Source: Ktedonobacteria bacterium brp13 (GTDB lineage: Bacteria; Chloroflexota; Ktedonobacteria; Ktedonobacterales; Ktedonobacteraceae). From it: a stretch of DNA of 64,000 bases. A program made the translations under genes and the position numbers. Positions within the stretch are counted from its first letter, which is position 1; every line of letters starts with the position of its first letter. The DNA lies in assembly GCA_015099395.1 (NCBI GenBank), contig AP024096.1, forward strand, positions 7,977,485 to 8,041,484, written 5' to 3'. The notes under the pieces were generated by a model. It was given only the letters and a program-made list of their open reading frames with translations. It was not told the origin of the DNA and did no database searches. Positions 8,136-16,814 of this stretch are shown in pieces.

Positions 8136-8790
8136 TCCTAACATATCCCTGGTCCTTTGCATACTGCCAGAGCGATTTCTGTAATTGTCGACGAGCACGC
8201 GAGATCCGGCTCATGACGGTCCCGATTGGGATCTGTAAAGCTTCAGCGATCTCCTTATAGGAGAGTCCCTCTATGTCAGCAAGGATGATTGCCATACGAA
8301 AGTTAGGCGGGAGATCGTTTAAAGCTTTATAGACGTCTTCGTCTAGATACTGGTTTAATACTTCGTCTTCGGCCCCCTGATTTCGTTCCTGTCCACTCAG
8401 GTCACGAATCTGGTTATAGAGATAGAATTCTTCTCCATCAGGTAAGGCGATAGGTGTTGGGTGGGCCGCTTGTTTACGATAGCGGTTGATCGCGGATGTA
8501 TTGAGTATACGAAAGAGCCATGCGCGTAGGTTCGTGCCAGATTGGTACGTGTGGGCGAAGCGTATGGCTTTCAACATTGTCTCTTGTACCAGGTCTTCAG
8601 CCTCTTGCTGATTATTTGTCATGCGCAAAGCTGTACGATAGAGACTATCGAGTTGTGCGAGTAGCCCTGCTTCAAAATCCTCTGTAATTGCTTCTGCGTT
8701 AATTGTATTACCTGTTATCTCGTTAACATTCTCTTCCGCTTGTATCGCCTGGTCTGTAGCTGTCGAATCGATGTGTGACTTATCCTGCAT
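8122..8790 (-). CDS. sigR: ECF sigma factor, SigR-like
   Basis: 222-aa extracytoplasmic-function sigma factor. The sigma-2 domain spans about residues 38-110 (LYRTALRMTNNQQEAEDLVQ followed by RAWLFRIL) and the sigma-4 domain about 155-208 (helix-turn-helix YKEIAEALQIPIGTVMSRI). The acidic N-terminal extension of about 37 residues and the wording of regions 2 and 4 resemble the SigR group that controls thiol-oxidative stress in actinobacteria. The facing divergent gene encodes an RsrA-type zinc anti-sigma factor, which supports this. In Streptomyces the two genes are co-directional; here they are divergent and share about 155 bp of control region. Confidence 0.85.
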   Translation of the reverse strand: MQDKSHIDSTATDQAIQAEENVNEITGNTINAEAITEDFEAGLLAQLDSLYRTALRMTNNQQEAEDLVQETMLKAIRFAHTYQSGTNLRAWLFRILNTSAINRYRKQAAHPTPIALPDGEEFYLYNQIRDLSGQERNQGAEDEVLNQYLDEDVYKALNDLPPNFRMAIILADIEGLSYKEIAEALQIPIGTVMSRISRARRQLQKSLWQYAKDQGYVRTEVS

Positions 8791-8874
8791 TCATAACTCC
8801 TCTGACAAGGGGCTCTCGGCGAGTTCCTTCTACTTTCGCAAAGAAAGTACTATCAGTATATCTCACTGTGGGCG

Positions 8875-8900
8875 GGAATGAAAGGGCTAGCTAATATGTT
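8875..8900 (+). promoter_or_regulatory. SigR-type promoter GGAAT-N18-GTT
   Basis: GGAAT at 8875-8879 and GTT at 8898-8900, separated by exactly 18 bp, the consensus described for Streptomyces SigR promoters. It is oriented toward the rsrA-like gene, 45 bp before its start, so the anti-sigma gene would be induced by its own target sigma factor. Confidence 0.6.
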
Positions 8901-8945
8901 AGAATGAACAGATAGAGTGGCGAGCTAGTGTAGGAGAATTTTACT

Positions 8946-9236
8946 ATGGAATGTTTAGATTGTGTGCAGGCAACCGCACGTCTTCATCTGTATATCGATC
9001 GCGAACTCACTGACGAAGAAGTTACTGTGGTTCAGCAACATCTTGAGGGTTGCCAACACTGTGAATGCAGGTTTCATTTTGATTTACGCTTAAAAAAACT
9101 GGTTCATGAACGCTGTACTCTTGAGAGCGCTCCGCCTCACTTACGCGAAGCTGTAATGAGGCTGGCTCGTGGTGAATGTGTCGATATTGATGCCGATTTA
9201 AAGCAGCGTATCAAATCTGATCTGCAAGGCTACTAA
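8946..9236 (+). CDS. rsrA: zinc-containing anti-sigma factor, RsrA-like
   Basis: 96-aa cytoplasmic ZAS-family anti-sigma factor. The zinc motif is His32-x3-Cys36-x2-Cys39, with an N-terminal Cys6 aligning with the redox-active Cys11 of Streptomyces RsrA. The following Lys-Lys-Leu-Val and the Cys near residue 57 also align. In the model system disulfide formation releases zinc and frees the sigma factor. AGGAG precedes the ATG by about 9 nt. The gene is divergent from the sigma factor gene and ends 46 bp from the convergent ccdA gene, so the cluster is about thiol redox state. Confidence 0.85.
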   Translation: MECLDCVQATARLHLYIDRELTDEEVTVVQQHLEGCQHCECRFHFDLRLKKLVHERCTLESAPPHLREAVMRLARGECVDIDADLKQRIKSDLQGY

Positions 9237-9282
9237 TGGTATCGTTTGTTGCTATGTTTCGTGTTTGTTTCAAGATCCTGAT

Positions 9283-10005
9283 CTAGAGTGTTGTCTGGTT
9301 AAAAAATGCGTTGAAATAGGTGAGCATGTTGAAAAATATCATAGCACCTATGATCACCATGAAGATGCCAGTCCCTATCTCGATGGTATTCAGATATGGT
9401 TTGAGGCGAGTAAGTACTCGACTTAGCCAGTTGAGCCCCAGGCCCAGCAGAAGAAATGGCACCCCTAGCCCTAACGAGTAGGCCAGCAGTAGCCAGACAC
9501 CTTGTTGCAGTGTCGTTGTGCGCGCTGCAAGGATCAGGATCGCGCTTAATATCGGGGTGAAGCAGGGTGTCCATGCACAGCCGAAGATTACTCCAATCAA
9601 AAATGATGCTGGAAAACTGGAGTGTGTCGGCTGGAAAGCAATGCGTCTTGGTTGCAATAGTAGTGGGATCTTGAGGATACCGACCAGATGCAGACCAAAT
9701 AGCACCAGAATAACTCCTCCGATCTGGCGCAGTATTACAACATGTTCACTCAAGAGGCTTCCCATGGTACTGGCTGTTGCTCCGAGTGCGACGAAAGCAA
9801 GGGTAAATCCCAGTACAAAAAAGATAGCATGGAAGAACGTGATCATCCGTAATAACGGTGTCTCACGTTCTATGGTTGCCTGATAGACAGTTGGTCCGAC
9901 GAGTTGTGCCAGGTAAATTGGAACCAGCGGTAGGACGCATGGTGATAAGAACGAAGCGAGCCCTGCGATAAAGGCGATACTCAGCGAGATCTGTGTTGGA
10001 TTCAT
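9283..10005 (-). CDS. ccdA: CcdA/DsbD-type thiol-disulfide transmembrane protein
   Basis: 240-aa polytopic membrane protein with six predicted hydrophobic segments. It belongs to the CcdA/DsbD transmembrane family, which carries reducing equivalents from cytoplasmic thioredoxin to extracytoplasmic thiols, for example in cytochrome c maturation. The redox cysteines are Cys23 in SPCVLPLVP and Cys148 in WTPCFTP, the two Pro-Cys motifs of the family; an extra Cys143 lies nearby. It is the second gene after a HEAT-repeat gene (34 bp apart) and faces rsrA. Confidence 0.92.
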   Translation of the reverse strand: MNPTQISLSIAFIAGLASFLSPCVLPLVPIYLAQLVGPTVYQATIERETPLLRMITFFHAIFFVLGFTLAFVALGATASTMGSLLSEHVVILRQIGGVILVLFGLHLVGILKIPLLLQPRRIAFQPTHSSFPASFLIGVIFGCAWTPCFTPILSAILILAARTTTLQQGVWLLLAYSLGLGVPFLLLGLGLNWLSRVLTRLKPYLNTIEIGTGIFMVIIGAMIFFNMLTYFNAFFNQTTL

Positions 10006-10039
10006 CTACACTCCCCAAAAACGTTCTTGGTTTTTCTGT

Positions 10040-11761
10040 TCATAGTATAGGCGGATGTTGAAGGCTATGCAACGTTTGATGCGTTCTATCCTGTTCTGCT
10101 TTAAGCCATCTCTTCATTAAGTGACTGGCTTCTCTGCCCAGACTATGCATGGCTTCGTCATTTTCGTCCTCGATACGCGCAAGCTCTGTGATCACATAGA
10201 AGACGATCATATCGTCGGGTGTTGCTATGCGCGAGAGGGCGTTGAGAGCGGTATGCGCAACATGTCTATCGGGGTCTAGCAGTGCGCGCAAGAGTGCGGG
10301 TATCGCCCAACGGGAGCCTGTGCGCGCGCAGACATGAGCCACACAGGCGCGCACTCCGCTGTCATTATCACGCAGTAAGAGGTTCTCCAAGGGGGCGTGA
10401 AGCTCCTGGGCACTATGCAGAAAGTCAGCCAATGCTGGTAACAATTCAAGAGCATGTTGCCGTATCCATGCGCTTTTCGCACCGAGTAAGCGTAGTGCCG
10501 TCTCATCTTGAATGATCTCCAGGCTTATCTCTTGCCATGCTCTTTTGGCTCCGTTGCGCTGCGCTTGCCATAATAGTTGGGTTAATGTATCTAATGCGGT
10601 GATCTGGATCACCTCTTCTTGCGTATGGAGCGCCCCTAGTAACCAGCGTATAACATTACCCCGTAGGGGTGCTCGTAGTGCTCCACGCAGGTAGCGCAAG
10701 CTCTCTAGCGCCTCTCCACGGCCGGTGGCCTGATCTTTTTGCATGACCAGTGTACCCAGGACTGCTGCGGCATATTCTCCTCCACAGGCAGCCAGTGTAT
10801 AGCAGGCCTGGCGGCAGACGTCACCATAGGATGATCTGAGTAGTGGCAGAAGGTGAGTCAGTAGGGATTGCTGGCGCATCTGGTAGCGCATATGCTTGCG
10901 TTGTGTGACCTCTTCAAGAACGGTCAGGATGATGACCTGAGTAGTCGGCGTTGCTGTCTCTAACTGTGCATAGAGTACTGGCAGGATCGCTGGTGTTGCT
11001 ATCTTTCCGAGGGCATGCGCCGAATGTTGTGCGATATCCGGTTCAGGATCGGAGAGGAGCTTTAGCAGGTAATAAATGATTTGTTCGCGTTGAAGATGCG
11101 TGAGTGGCATGAATGGGAGTGGTAGCTCGGTGGCAAGTATAAAGGTAGCAGCCTTCCTCACTTCGGTAGGGACACAGGGGAGCAGTAAATAGATGATATG
11201 CTCAAGGCCGCATTGCTCACCACAACTCAGAAGCGCGTACGATGCGGTCAGCCGGACCTGGAGCGTCTCATGAGATTGCTGTCGTGTACGTAATGCAGTA
11301 CGGGTACTGTCATGCAACGGTGTTGATCTGGCACGCAGTGCGAGCGCCATCGCTGCTGCGTAACGTACCTGCATCCATGGACTCTCTAATCCCTGACAGA
11401 GTAGCGACTCGTTGTCTTGATGTGGTATGCGGCCAGCGGTCTCCATCAGACTTGTCCAGAGCACAGGGCCAGGTGTACTTTGTAATAATGGATGAGTGAG
11501 TAATTCTTGTAAGCTCAGATGTGCCTGTTGACTGAGATGGAGTAACAGGTGGCTCAGGTGTTCATACTGCGGAGGCCACCAGGGCCAGACTGGATCAGTA
11601 ATCTCAGGATACTGGCTTAATGTATTGAGTACGAGTGGTAGGATAGCTGGTCCTTGCTTCACCAGGCGACGTGTGGCTCGTATACGCGTTTGATACTCGG
11701 TTTCTGGTCCCAGGATGAGAGCCAGGGCGGCTTGTGTATGTTCTCGCTGCATGTTTGCCAC
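10040..11761 (-). CDS. HEAT-repeat protein
   Basis: 573-aa alpha-solenoid protein made of HEAT/PBS-lyase-like repeats from about residue 100 to the end, for example the units with VRYAAAMALAL, IAQHSAHALGKIA, VRACVAHVCARTG and VAHTALNALSRIA. No signal peptide, membrane segment or catalytic motif is visible. Such scaffolds usually bind proteins. The annotated start is GTG; an ATG three codons later is equally possible. It lies just upstream of ccdA on the same strand, which may be only co-transcription. A second, shorter HEAT protein is at 48242-49348. Confidence 0.8.
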   Translation of the reverse strand: MANMQREHTQAALALILGPETEYQTRIRATRRLVKQGPAILPLVLNTLSQYPEITDPVWPWWPPQYEHLSHLLLHLSQQAHLSLQELLTHPLLQSTPGPVLWTSLMETAGRIPHQDNESLLCQGLESPWMQVRYAAAMALALRARSTPLHDSTRTALRTRQQSHETLQVRLTASYALLSCGEQCGLEHIIYLLLPCVPTEVRKAATFILATELPLPFMPLTHLQREQIIYYLLKLLSDPEPDIAQHSAHALGKIATPAILPVLYAQLETATPTTQVIILTVLEEVTQRKHMRYQMRQQSLLTHLLPLLRSSYGDVCRQACYTLAACGGEYAAAVLGTLVMQKDQATGRGEALESLRYLRGALRAPLRGNVIRWLLGALHTQEEVIQITALDTLTQLLWQAQRNGAKRAWQEISLEIIQDETALRLLGAKSAWIRQHALELLPALADFLHSAQELHAPLENLLLRDNDSGVRACVAHVCARTGSRWAIPALLRALLDPDRHVAHTALNALSRIATPDDMIVFYVITELARIEDENDEAMHSLGREASHLMKRWLKAEQDRTHQTLHSLQHPPIL

Positions 11762-11977
11762 AAATGCGCTTTCTTTCTGATGCGGAATGGTGTTCTGCTA
11801 TAGTTATAACTGTCCTCCCAAATTTAGCTCACTTTTCTATCTTCTCTGGCAGTTTGCGTGTGCTCTCATTGGTAGGTAGGTTGGCTGGTTATAGGTGTCT
11901 CTTCTTCTGGTTGTGTTTTTATCTGTAGATGCTTATCTATCGATAAAATGTGTTGGCATAACGATAGTATATTGGCG

Positions 11978-13258
11978 TTATTGAGAGGCTGATTTGCCTC
12001 TCTTTTTTTGTATATGTTCCCAGAGATGCCGACCCGGCGATGATCGTTGTTCTTCACCTGACATAGCGTTTGCCTCGCCTTCCCGTTCCGCCGATGCATG
12101 GTTGCTTTGCTCAATGCGTGGCATTTCTACGGTCGGTTGTGTCGAGATTTTCCGTGTTTTGGGAGCCTCACCAGATGAGCCTTGTGTCTTTTTCTGGTTG
12201 ATATCAGGCATGCTATCTGTCGGCTGGGGTGGTGCGGGCTGATCTGTCATCTGTCTGGACTGCTGTATCTTATTGTTTAGAGGTTGCGTTTTTGTATGCT
12301 CAATGTTCTCGACATCCAATAAGATCGGACTCTGAGGCAGTGGTCGTTTGGGTGGTTGTGCGAACTGTTGTCCGGGATGAGGCTGACGGAACGCACCCGT
12401 TGTCTGAGCGTAGTGTTCGCCGGGCAACGGTGCCAGTCGTGCAAGTGCGCGCAGTTCCTGAGCCATCAACTCAGCGTCATTATAACGCTGCTCTCGATCG
12501 CGTGCCAGCGCGGTCATGATAATCCGCTCCAGCGCCTGTGAGATGGCCGGGTTAAACTGGCGGGGGGGGTCGAGCTTCCCATTGATGATCGTCTGTGTAA
12601 GCTCTGGCATCGAGCGACCAATGAAAGGTCGGCGACCACAGACCATCTCATAGAGGACCACGCCTAGCGCATAAATATCGCTACGATTATCGAGCGTGAT
12701 GCCCCAGATCTGTTCTGGTGATGCATAGTAGATACTGCCTACAAGTGTCTGTGCCACCGTAATAACCTGAAGGCCGGGGGCACGTGCCAGTCCAAAATCC
12801 ATTACCTTGATCTTGCCCCAGCGGTTCAGCATCAGGTTTTCAGGTTTGATGTCGCGATGAATAACATTGCGTTCACGATAGGCAGCATCCAGAGCCTCCG
12901 CGATCTGTGCGGCATATTCTATAGCCAGATGAGGAGGGATAATGCCATCAAGATAAAGCAGATTAGCGAGTGTCGGACCCTGTACATACTCCATAACAAA
13001 GTAGAGATGCCTATTCTGGCGACCTGCATCATAAATCTGTACGATATTGGGATGATTGAGGTCTGCCATGATTCTTGCTTCGCGCGTAAAGCGAGCAACA
13101 TAAGAAGCATCGCGTGCCAGAGACTGAGGTAGCACCTTAATTGCCACCTCTCGTTCCAACACCAGTTGTCTTCCTCGGTAGACCACCCCCATCGCGCCAC
13201 GGCCTACTTCTTCTTCCAGGTAATACCCACCTAAGTTTTGCCCTGCCAGTTCATTCAT
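11978..13258 (-). CDS. Ser/Thr protein kinase, soluble
   Basis: 426-aa Hanks-type kinase. The kinase domain covers about residues 12-275: Gly loop GRGAMG (19-24), Lys41 in AIK, catalytic HRDIKPEN (His134, Asp136), DFG at 154-156 and an APE-like SPEQ. The remaining 150 residues are Pro/Gln/Ser-rich and look disordered, with no membrane segment, unlike typical PknB proteins with PASTA domains. A TQPTVEMP stretch in the tail could be an autophosphorylation site for FHA binding; that is inference. It lies about 245 bp downstream of the RpoD-like sigma gene on the same strand, separated by a terminator. Confidence 0.92.
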   Translation of the reverse strand: MNELAGQNLGGYYLEEEVGRGAMGVVYRGRQLVLEREVAIKVLPQSLARDASYVARFTREARIMADLNHPNIVQIYDAGRQNRHLYFVMEYVQGPTLANLLYLDGIIPPHLAIEYAAQIAEALDAAYRERNVIHRDIKPENLMLNRWGKIKVMDFGLARAPGLQVITVAQTLVGSIYYASPEQIWGITLDNRSDIYALGVVLYEMVCGRRPFIGRSMPELTQTIINGKLDPPRQFNPAISQALERIIMTALARDREQRYNDAELMAQELRALARLAPLPGEHYAQTTGAFRQPHPGQQFAQPPKRPLPQSPILLDVENIEHTKTQPLNNKIQQSRQMTDQPAPPQPTDSMPDINQKKTQGSSGEAPKTRKISTQPTVEMPRIEQSNHASAEREGEANAMSGEEQRSSPGRHLWEHIQKKRGKSASQ

Positions 13259-13454
13259 AACGGCCTTATGGCGGCGGTGTCAGTAACCACACATCGGCGG
13301 TTACGGGCAAGCCGTTCTCCTTTCTGGTTTATTCTCATCTCTGATTGGATGATGGCATAACGACATACGCTTTCCCCCGGTAATGTCGTTGTGGGTCGTT
13401 CCACTGATGTAGACGTACACGTCTGGTATTTATCATACTCGTTGTTATCAGAGA

Positions 13455-13500
13455 GAAAAAAAGAGTGCAAGGATTCCCCAGGACTCCTCGCACTCTTTCT
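13455..13500 (-). terminator. intrinsic terminator of the sigma gene
   Basis: GC-rich hairpin with arms AAAGAGTGCAAGGA-like (13460-13473) and its complement ending at 13498. On the minus strand it is followed by a run of seven T. It sits just after the sigma factor stop codon. Confidence 0.85.
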
Positions 13501-13503
13501 CCT

Positions 13504-14430
13504 CTAGTCGAGATAATCTTTAAGTATCCTACTGGCCTGTGGGTGCCGTAGCTTGCGGATTGCTCGTTCTTCAATCTGACGTACACGTTCGCGGGTAACT
13601 TTAAGTTTTTTGCCAACTTCTTCTAGTGTATGGTCATGATCATCGATCAAGCCAAAGCGTAGTTCAATGACTTGCCGTTCGCGGAGTGTCAGTTGGCCTA
13701 AAACTTTTCGAATCTCTTCGCGTAGTAATTGCTGATCTGTGATCTCTGATGGTCCTCGCTCATGCATATCCTCGATGATGTCTCCGAGGGTGTTTTCCTC
13801 TTCCTCAGAGAGAGGTGCATCCAGCGAAAATACTTTTTCAGCCCAGATAAGCAATTCGCTAACGCGTTCTGGTGTCATCCCCAGGCGTTCACCAATATTT
13901 TCGGATGTTGGTTCACGTCCAAGTTCCTGGTAGAGTTGGCGAGTTGTTCGCTTAACTCGCATGACCTCCTCCATAATATAAACAGGGAGGCGGACGACGC
14001 GGGTACCTTCCAGTATGGCGCGTGTTATGGCTTGTTTGATCCACCACGTCGCGTAGGTGGAGAAACGGAAGCCTTTCCGATAATCAAATTTGGTAACTGC
14101 TCTAATGAGACCAATGTTGCCTTCGCCAATCAGGTCTTCCAGGGAGAGTCCCTGGCCGACATATTTTTTGGCGATGCTGACGACCAGGCGCAAGTTTGCT
14201 TCGATCAGATGATTGCGGGCATCTTTATCTCCCTTTTCTGCTCGCTCGGCCAGTCGTGCCTCGCTGGCGGCAGAAAGGAGAGAGATACGTGATATCTCGC
14301 GTAAGTAGAGGCGCAGGCTATCGCTCTGAGCCAGATTACTGATATCTGTATTGTCCTGCACACTCTCGCGCTCTGGTTCTATTGCCTTATCATGGTCACG
14401 TTGTTCGTCAAACATCACTTTTCGTTCCAA
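13504..14430 (-). CDS. RpoD/SigA-family sigma factor
   Basis: 308-aa sigma-70 protein with regions 1.2 (DSLRLYLREISRISLL), 2 (the RLVVSIAKKY and GLIRAVTKFDYRKGFRFSTYA segments), 3 and 4.2 (TLEEVGKKLKVTRERVRQIE). It lacks the long acidic region 1.1 and the non-conserved insert, so it is a short primary-type or group 2 sigma. Whether it is the main vegetative factor cannot be decided from one window. It is followed by its own terminator. Confidence 0.92.
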   Translation of the reverse strand: MERKVMFDEQRDHDKAIEPERESVQDNTDISNLAQSDSLRLYLREISRISLLSAASEARLAERAEKGDKDARNHLIEANLRLVVSIAKKYVGQGLSLEDLIGEGNIGLIRAVTKFDYRKGFRFSTYATWWIKQAITRAILEGTRVVRLPVYIMEEVMRVKRTTRQLYQELGREPTSENIGERLGMTPERVSELLIWAEKVFSLDAPLSEEEENTLGDIIEDMHERGPSEITDQQLLREEIRKVLGQLTLRERQVIELRFGLIDDHDHTLEEVGKKLKVTRERVRQIEERAIRKLRHPQASRILKDYLD

Positions 14431-14898
14431 GTACTTGCTCTCTTCTCCTGCAACATGTACGTAGATCAGACTTGGTTTATTGTATCATCTTTCAGATCGT
14501 GCGGGTACCCCCGATGTATCAGGGTATGGAGAGGAATGATGCCCTCCAATATGCCCCCTTTTGTGGATGTGCTACCATTATGTTTTCTTTTGATCTACAA
14601 TGTCAACTGTTTTTTGTGCTGTTGCTTCAATTATAAAAGGGTTAACAGCAGATGACTTGACGTTTATTCCCATTGCCGCTAGCTAATGGGGCTACCTGGA
14701 TTCATGCTGTGAGTCGTGATGTGCTATTATAATGGCGCATGCCGATACTTTGTACTAGAAGCGGCAAGAAACGAGATACCGCTGTAACTTTGCCCTTTGT
14801 TTGCCGTAAATAGAATGTATATAGGATGCAGGGATGCAGGGATGCAGGGATGTGCTGGGACGCGAAGGCGCGCGGAAAGTCGAGGAATCTGCTCAAAT
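14431..14898. other. divergent control region with 8-bp tandem repeat
   Basis: Intergenic region between the sigma gene (minus) and a Ser/Thr kinase gene (plus). It contains a TATAAT box at 14728-14733 without a good -35 partner, and three and a half copies of GATGCAGG at 14825-14852 in the predicted 5' leader of the kinase. No gene is seen. Confidence 0.55.
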
Positions 14899-16668
14899 AT
14901 GAGCTTACCAGTAGCACTAACGCCAGGAACTGTTGTTGGTCGCCATTATATCATTAAAGACCTTTTGAATATGGGTGGCTTTGGGGCCGTCTATCGCGGG
15001 ACCGACACCAGCGAGCAGAACCGTGCCTGTGCGATCAAAGAGACGTACGATGTCACTCCTTCCGCTCGCCGCCAGGCATTGATGGAAGCGAGTGTGCTTT
15101 TTACTGTCCGCAGCGCGCATCTTCCAGAAGTCTATGATGCGTTAGAAGAGAATGGTCGCTTTTATCTGATCATGCAGCTTATCGAAGGGCAGAATCTGTT
15201 GCAGATTTTACGTGCACGTATACCTGGAGGACAGGTTGGTATACAGACCCCGTATCAAAGTGCCAGCGGACCCTGTCAGGAGGCGGAGGTGCTCTCCTGG
15301 TTGCTGCCGATTATCGATGTCTTACAGGAATTGCATAGCCGTCGACCACCGGTAATGCATCGTGATATCAAGCCGGGTAATATTGTCTTGAGGCCTGATA
15401 ATACGGCTGTGCTGGTAGATTTTGGCTTGACGAAGCTTTACGATCCCAACGTGAGCACACAGACGCTGGGGCGAGCGGTCACCGAAGGTTTTAGCCCGAT
15501 TGAGCAGTATGTAGGAAAGACAACTCCGCAGTCCGATATCTATTCTATGGCGGCGACTATGTATCTCTTACTTACCAACTGCTTACCTCCAGCCGCCACT
15601 AAACGTGTCTCAGCCGATGTATTGATCAGTCCACGGGCCTTAAATCCAACCATTTCAATGAAAATGGAGCGTGTCTTGCATAAGGCACTGGCTCTGCATG
15701 GTGAAGACCGCTATCAAAGTATGTATGAGTTCGCAGAGGCGCTACGCGAACCGGCTTTTGAGGGCTATAACGATCAAACTGTAAGCGTACCGATGTCCAA
15801 TCAAGCCTTGACACCAAATTTGCCACTATCGAGCGTCAGCCAACCAGGCAACTTATATGCGCCGTTGCCACCGACTCAGCCAGGTAATCCATATGCTGGT
15901 GGCTACGTAAGTCAACCCTACCCAGTTGTACCTCCGCAAAAAAAAGTTCCTGGGCAGAGACTACCACCACAACCTGCATATGGACCGGACCAACCTGGTC
16001 AAAGTAATCCTTATGGTGGTCAACAGGGTGGTGCCGCACAGCAGATGAACTATCCAGGGTTTGGCGCTCCTATGAATGATCCTGGCCTTCAGGCTCCTGC
16101 TCATCCTCGATGGGGTGGTCAGAGTGGTTATGGACAGCCTAATGCCAATCCTGCGTACAATCGACCATTACCATCACCTTCTAACCAGGGTTGTTTGTGG
16201 GGCTTAATGCAAGGCTTGATCTCCGCTGCCCTGGTCCTCTTCTTTCGGCAACAGGCTGATTTCTATCTAGGTATCCTGATCGGTTTTTTCTTCTATGGGT
16301 TCGTCGGCTTTCTTGTGACACGCCGTGGGGGCGGTCTTATGCGTGCTGGTTGGACGGGCTACTGGACAGGGGTCTTTGGGACCATTATCTTCTGGCTCTC
16401 ATTAGGTATTGGTCTGGTCGTCGTCTTTCTACAGCATTTGAATCAGATTCGCACGCAATTCTCTGGTCTGAATGCTCAGGATATAAATACGATGGCCTGG
16501 AATGCGATTAAGCCTGATTGGCCTCCATTACCGTTTCTTCTACCAGGGCAACCGGCGTTTGTGAATGGCATTGTATTACTCATACTGGGTGCAGTGCTCG
16601 CCTGGTTATTAGGTTTTGCTGGCGCTATCATTGGGAAGATGCGTCGCTCTGGCAAGAAGTTTATCTAA
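14899..16668 (+). CDS. membrane Ser/Thr protein kinase with C-terminal TM domain
   Basis: Hanks-type kinase of 589 aa. The start is ATG 14899 because GAGGAA lies 11 nt upstream; the frame is open to 14797, but the upstream codons run through an 8-bp tandem repeat. Kinase motifs: a nonstandard glycine loop NMGGFG, Lys in CAIKE, HRDIKPGN, DFGLTK. A long Pro/Gln/Gly/Tyr-rich linker (about residues 290-430) leads to three or four membrane helices near the C-terminus, including GFFFYGFVGFLV and GIVLLILGAVLAWLLGFAGA. So the kinase is tethered by its tail with no extracellular sensor domain evident. Confidence 0.9.
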   Translation: MSLPVALTPGTVVGRHYIIKDLLNMGGFGAVYRGTDTSEQNRACAIKETYDVTPSARRQALMEASVLFTVRSAHLPEVYDALEENGRFYLIMQLIEGQNLLQILRARIPGGQVGIQTPYQSASGPCQEAEVLSWLLPIIDVLQELHSRRPPVMHRDIKPGNIVLRPDNTAVLVDFGLTKLYDPNVSTQTLGRAVTEGFSPIEQYVGKTTPQSDIYSMAATMYLLLTNCLPPAATKRVSADVLISPRALNPTISMKMERVLHKALALHGEDRYQSMYEFAEALREPAFEGYNDQTVSVPMSNQALTPNLPLSSVSQPGNLYAPLPPTQPGNPYAGGYVSQPYPVVPPQKKVPGQRLPPQPAYGPDQPGQSNPYGGQQGGAAQQMNYPGFGAPMNDPGLQAPAHPRWGGQSGYGQPNANPAYNRPLPSPSNQGCLWGLMQGLISAALVLFFRQQADFYLGILIGFFFYGFVGFLVTRRGGGLMRAGWTGYWTGVFGTIIFWLSLGIGLVVVFLQHLNQIRTQFSGLNAQDINTMAWNAIKPDWPPLPFLLPGQPAFVNGIVLLILGAVLAWLLGFAGAIIGKMRRSGKKFI

Positions 16669-16695
16669 TGGACACTAATGGACACTAATGGACAC
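16666..16695 (+). repeat. three tandem copies of TAATGGACAC
   Basis: Perfect 10-bp unit repeated three times. The first copy contains the TAA stop codon of the kinase gene. Likely replication slippage; no function evident. Confidence 0.8.
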
Positions 16696-16814
16696 CATCC
16701 CCGCATGCTACATTTCACGCATAGAGAGGATAGCGTGGTTCTCCTGTGTTCTTGACTTTTGTGGTAGGATCAATGTGTATTCGGCTCTCTTTTGAGGTTG
16801 TTTTCTCGTAGAGA

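Noticed and set aside
14825..14852. Short tandem repeat as a CRISPR array
   Set aside because: The 8-bp units have no spacers and no cas genes are in the window.
14797..14898. Upstream start of the membrane kinase
   Set aside because: The extra codons translate an 8-bp tandem repeat, while GAGGAA fits ATG 14899.
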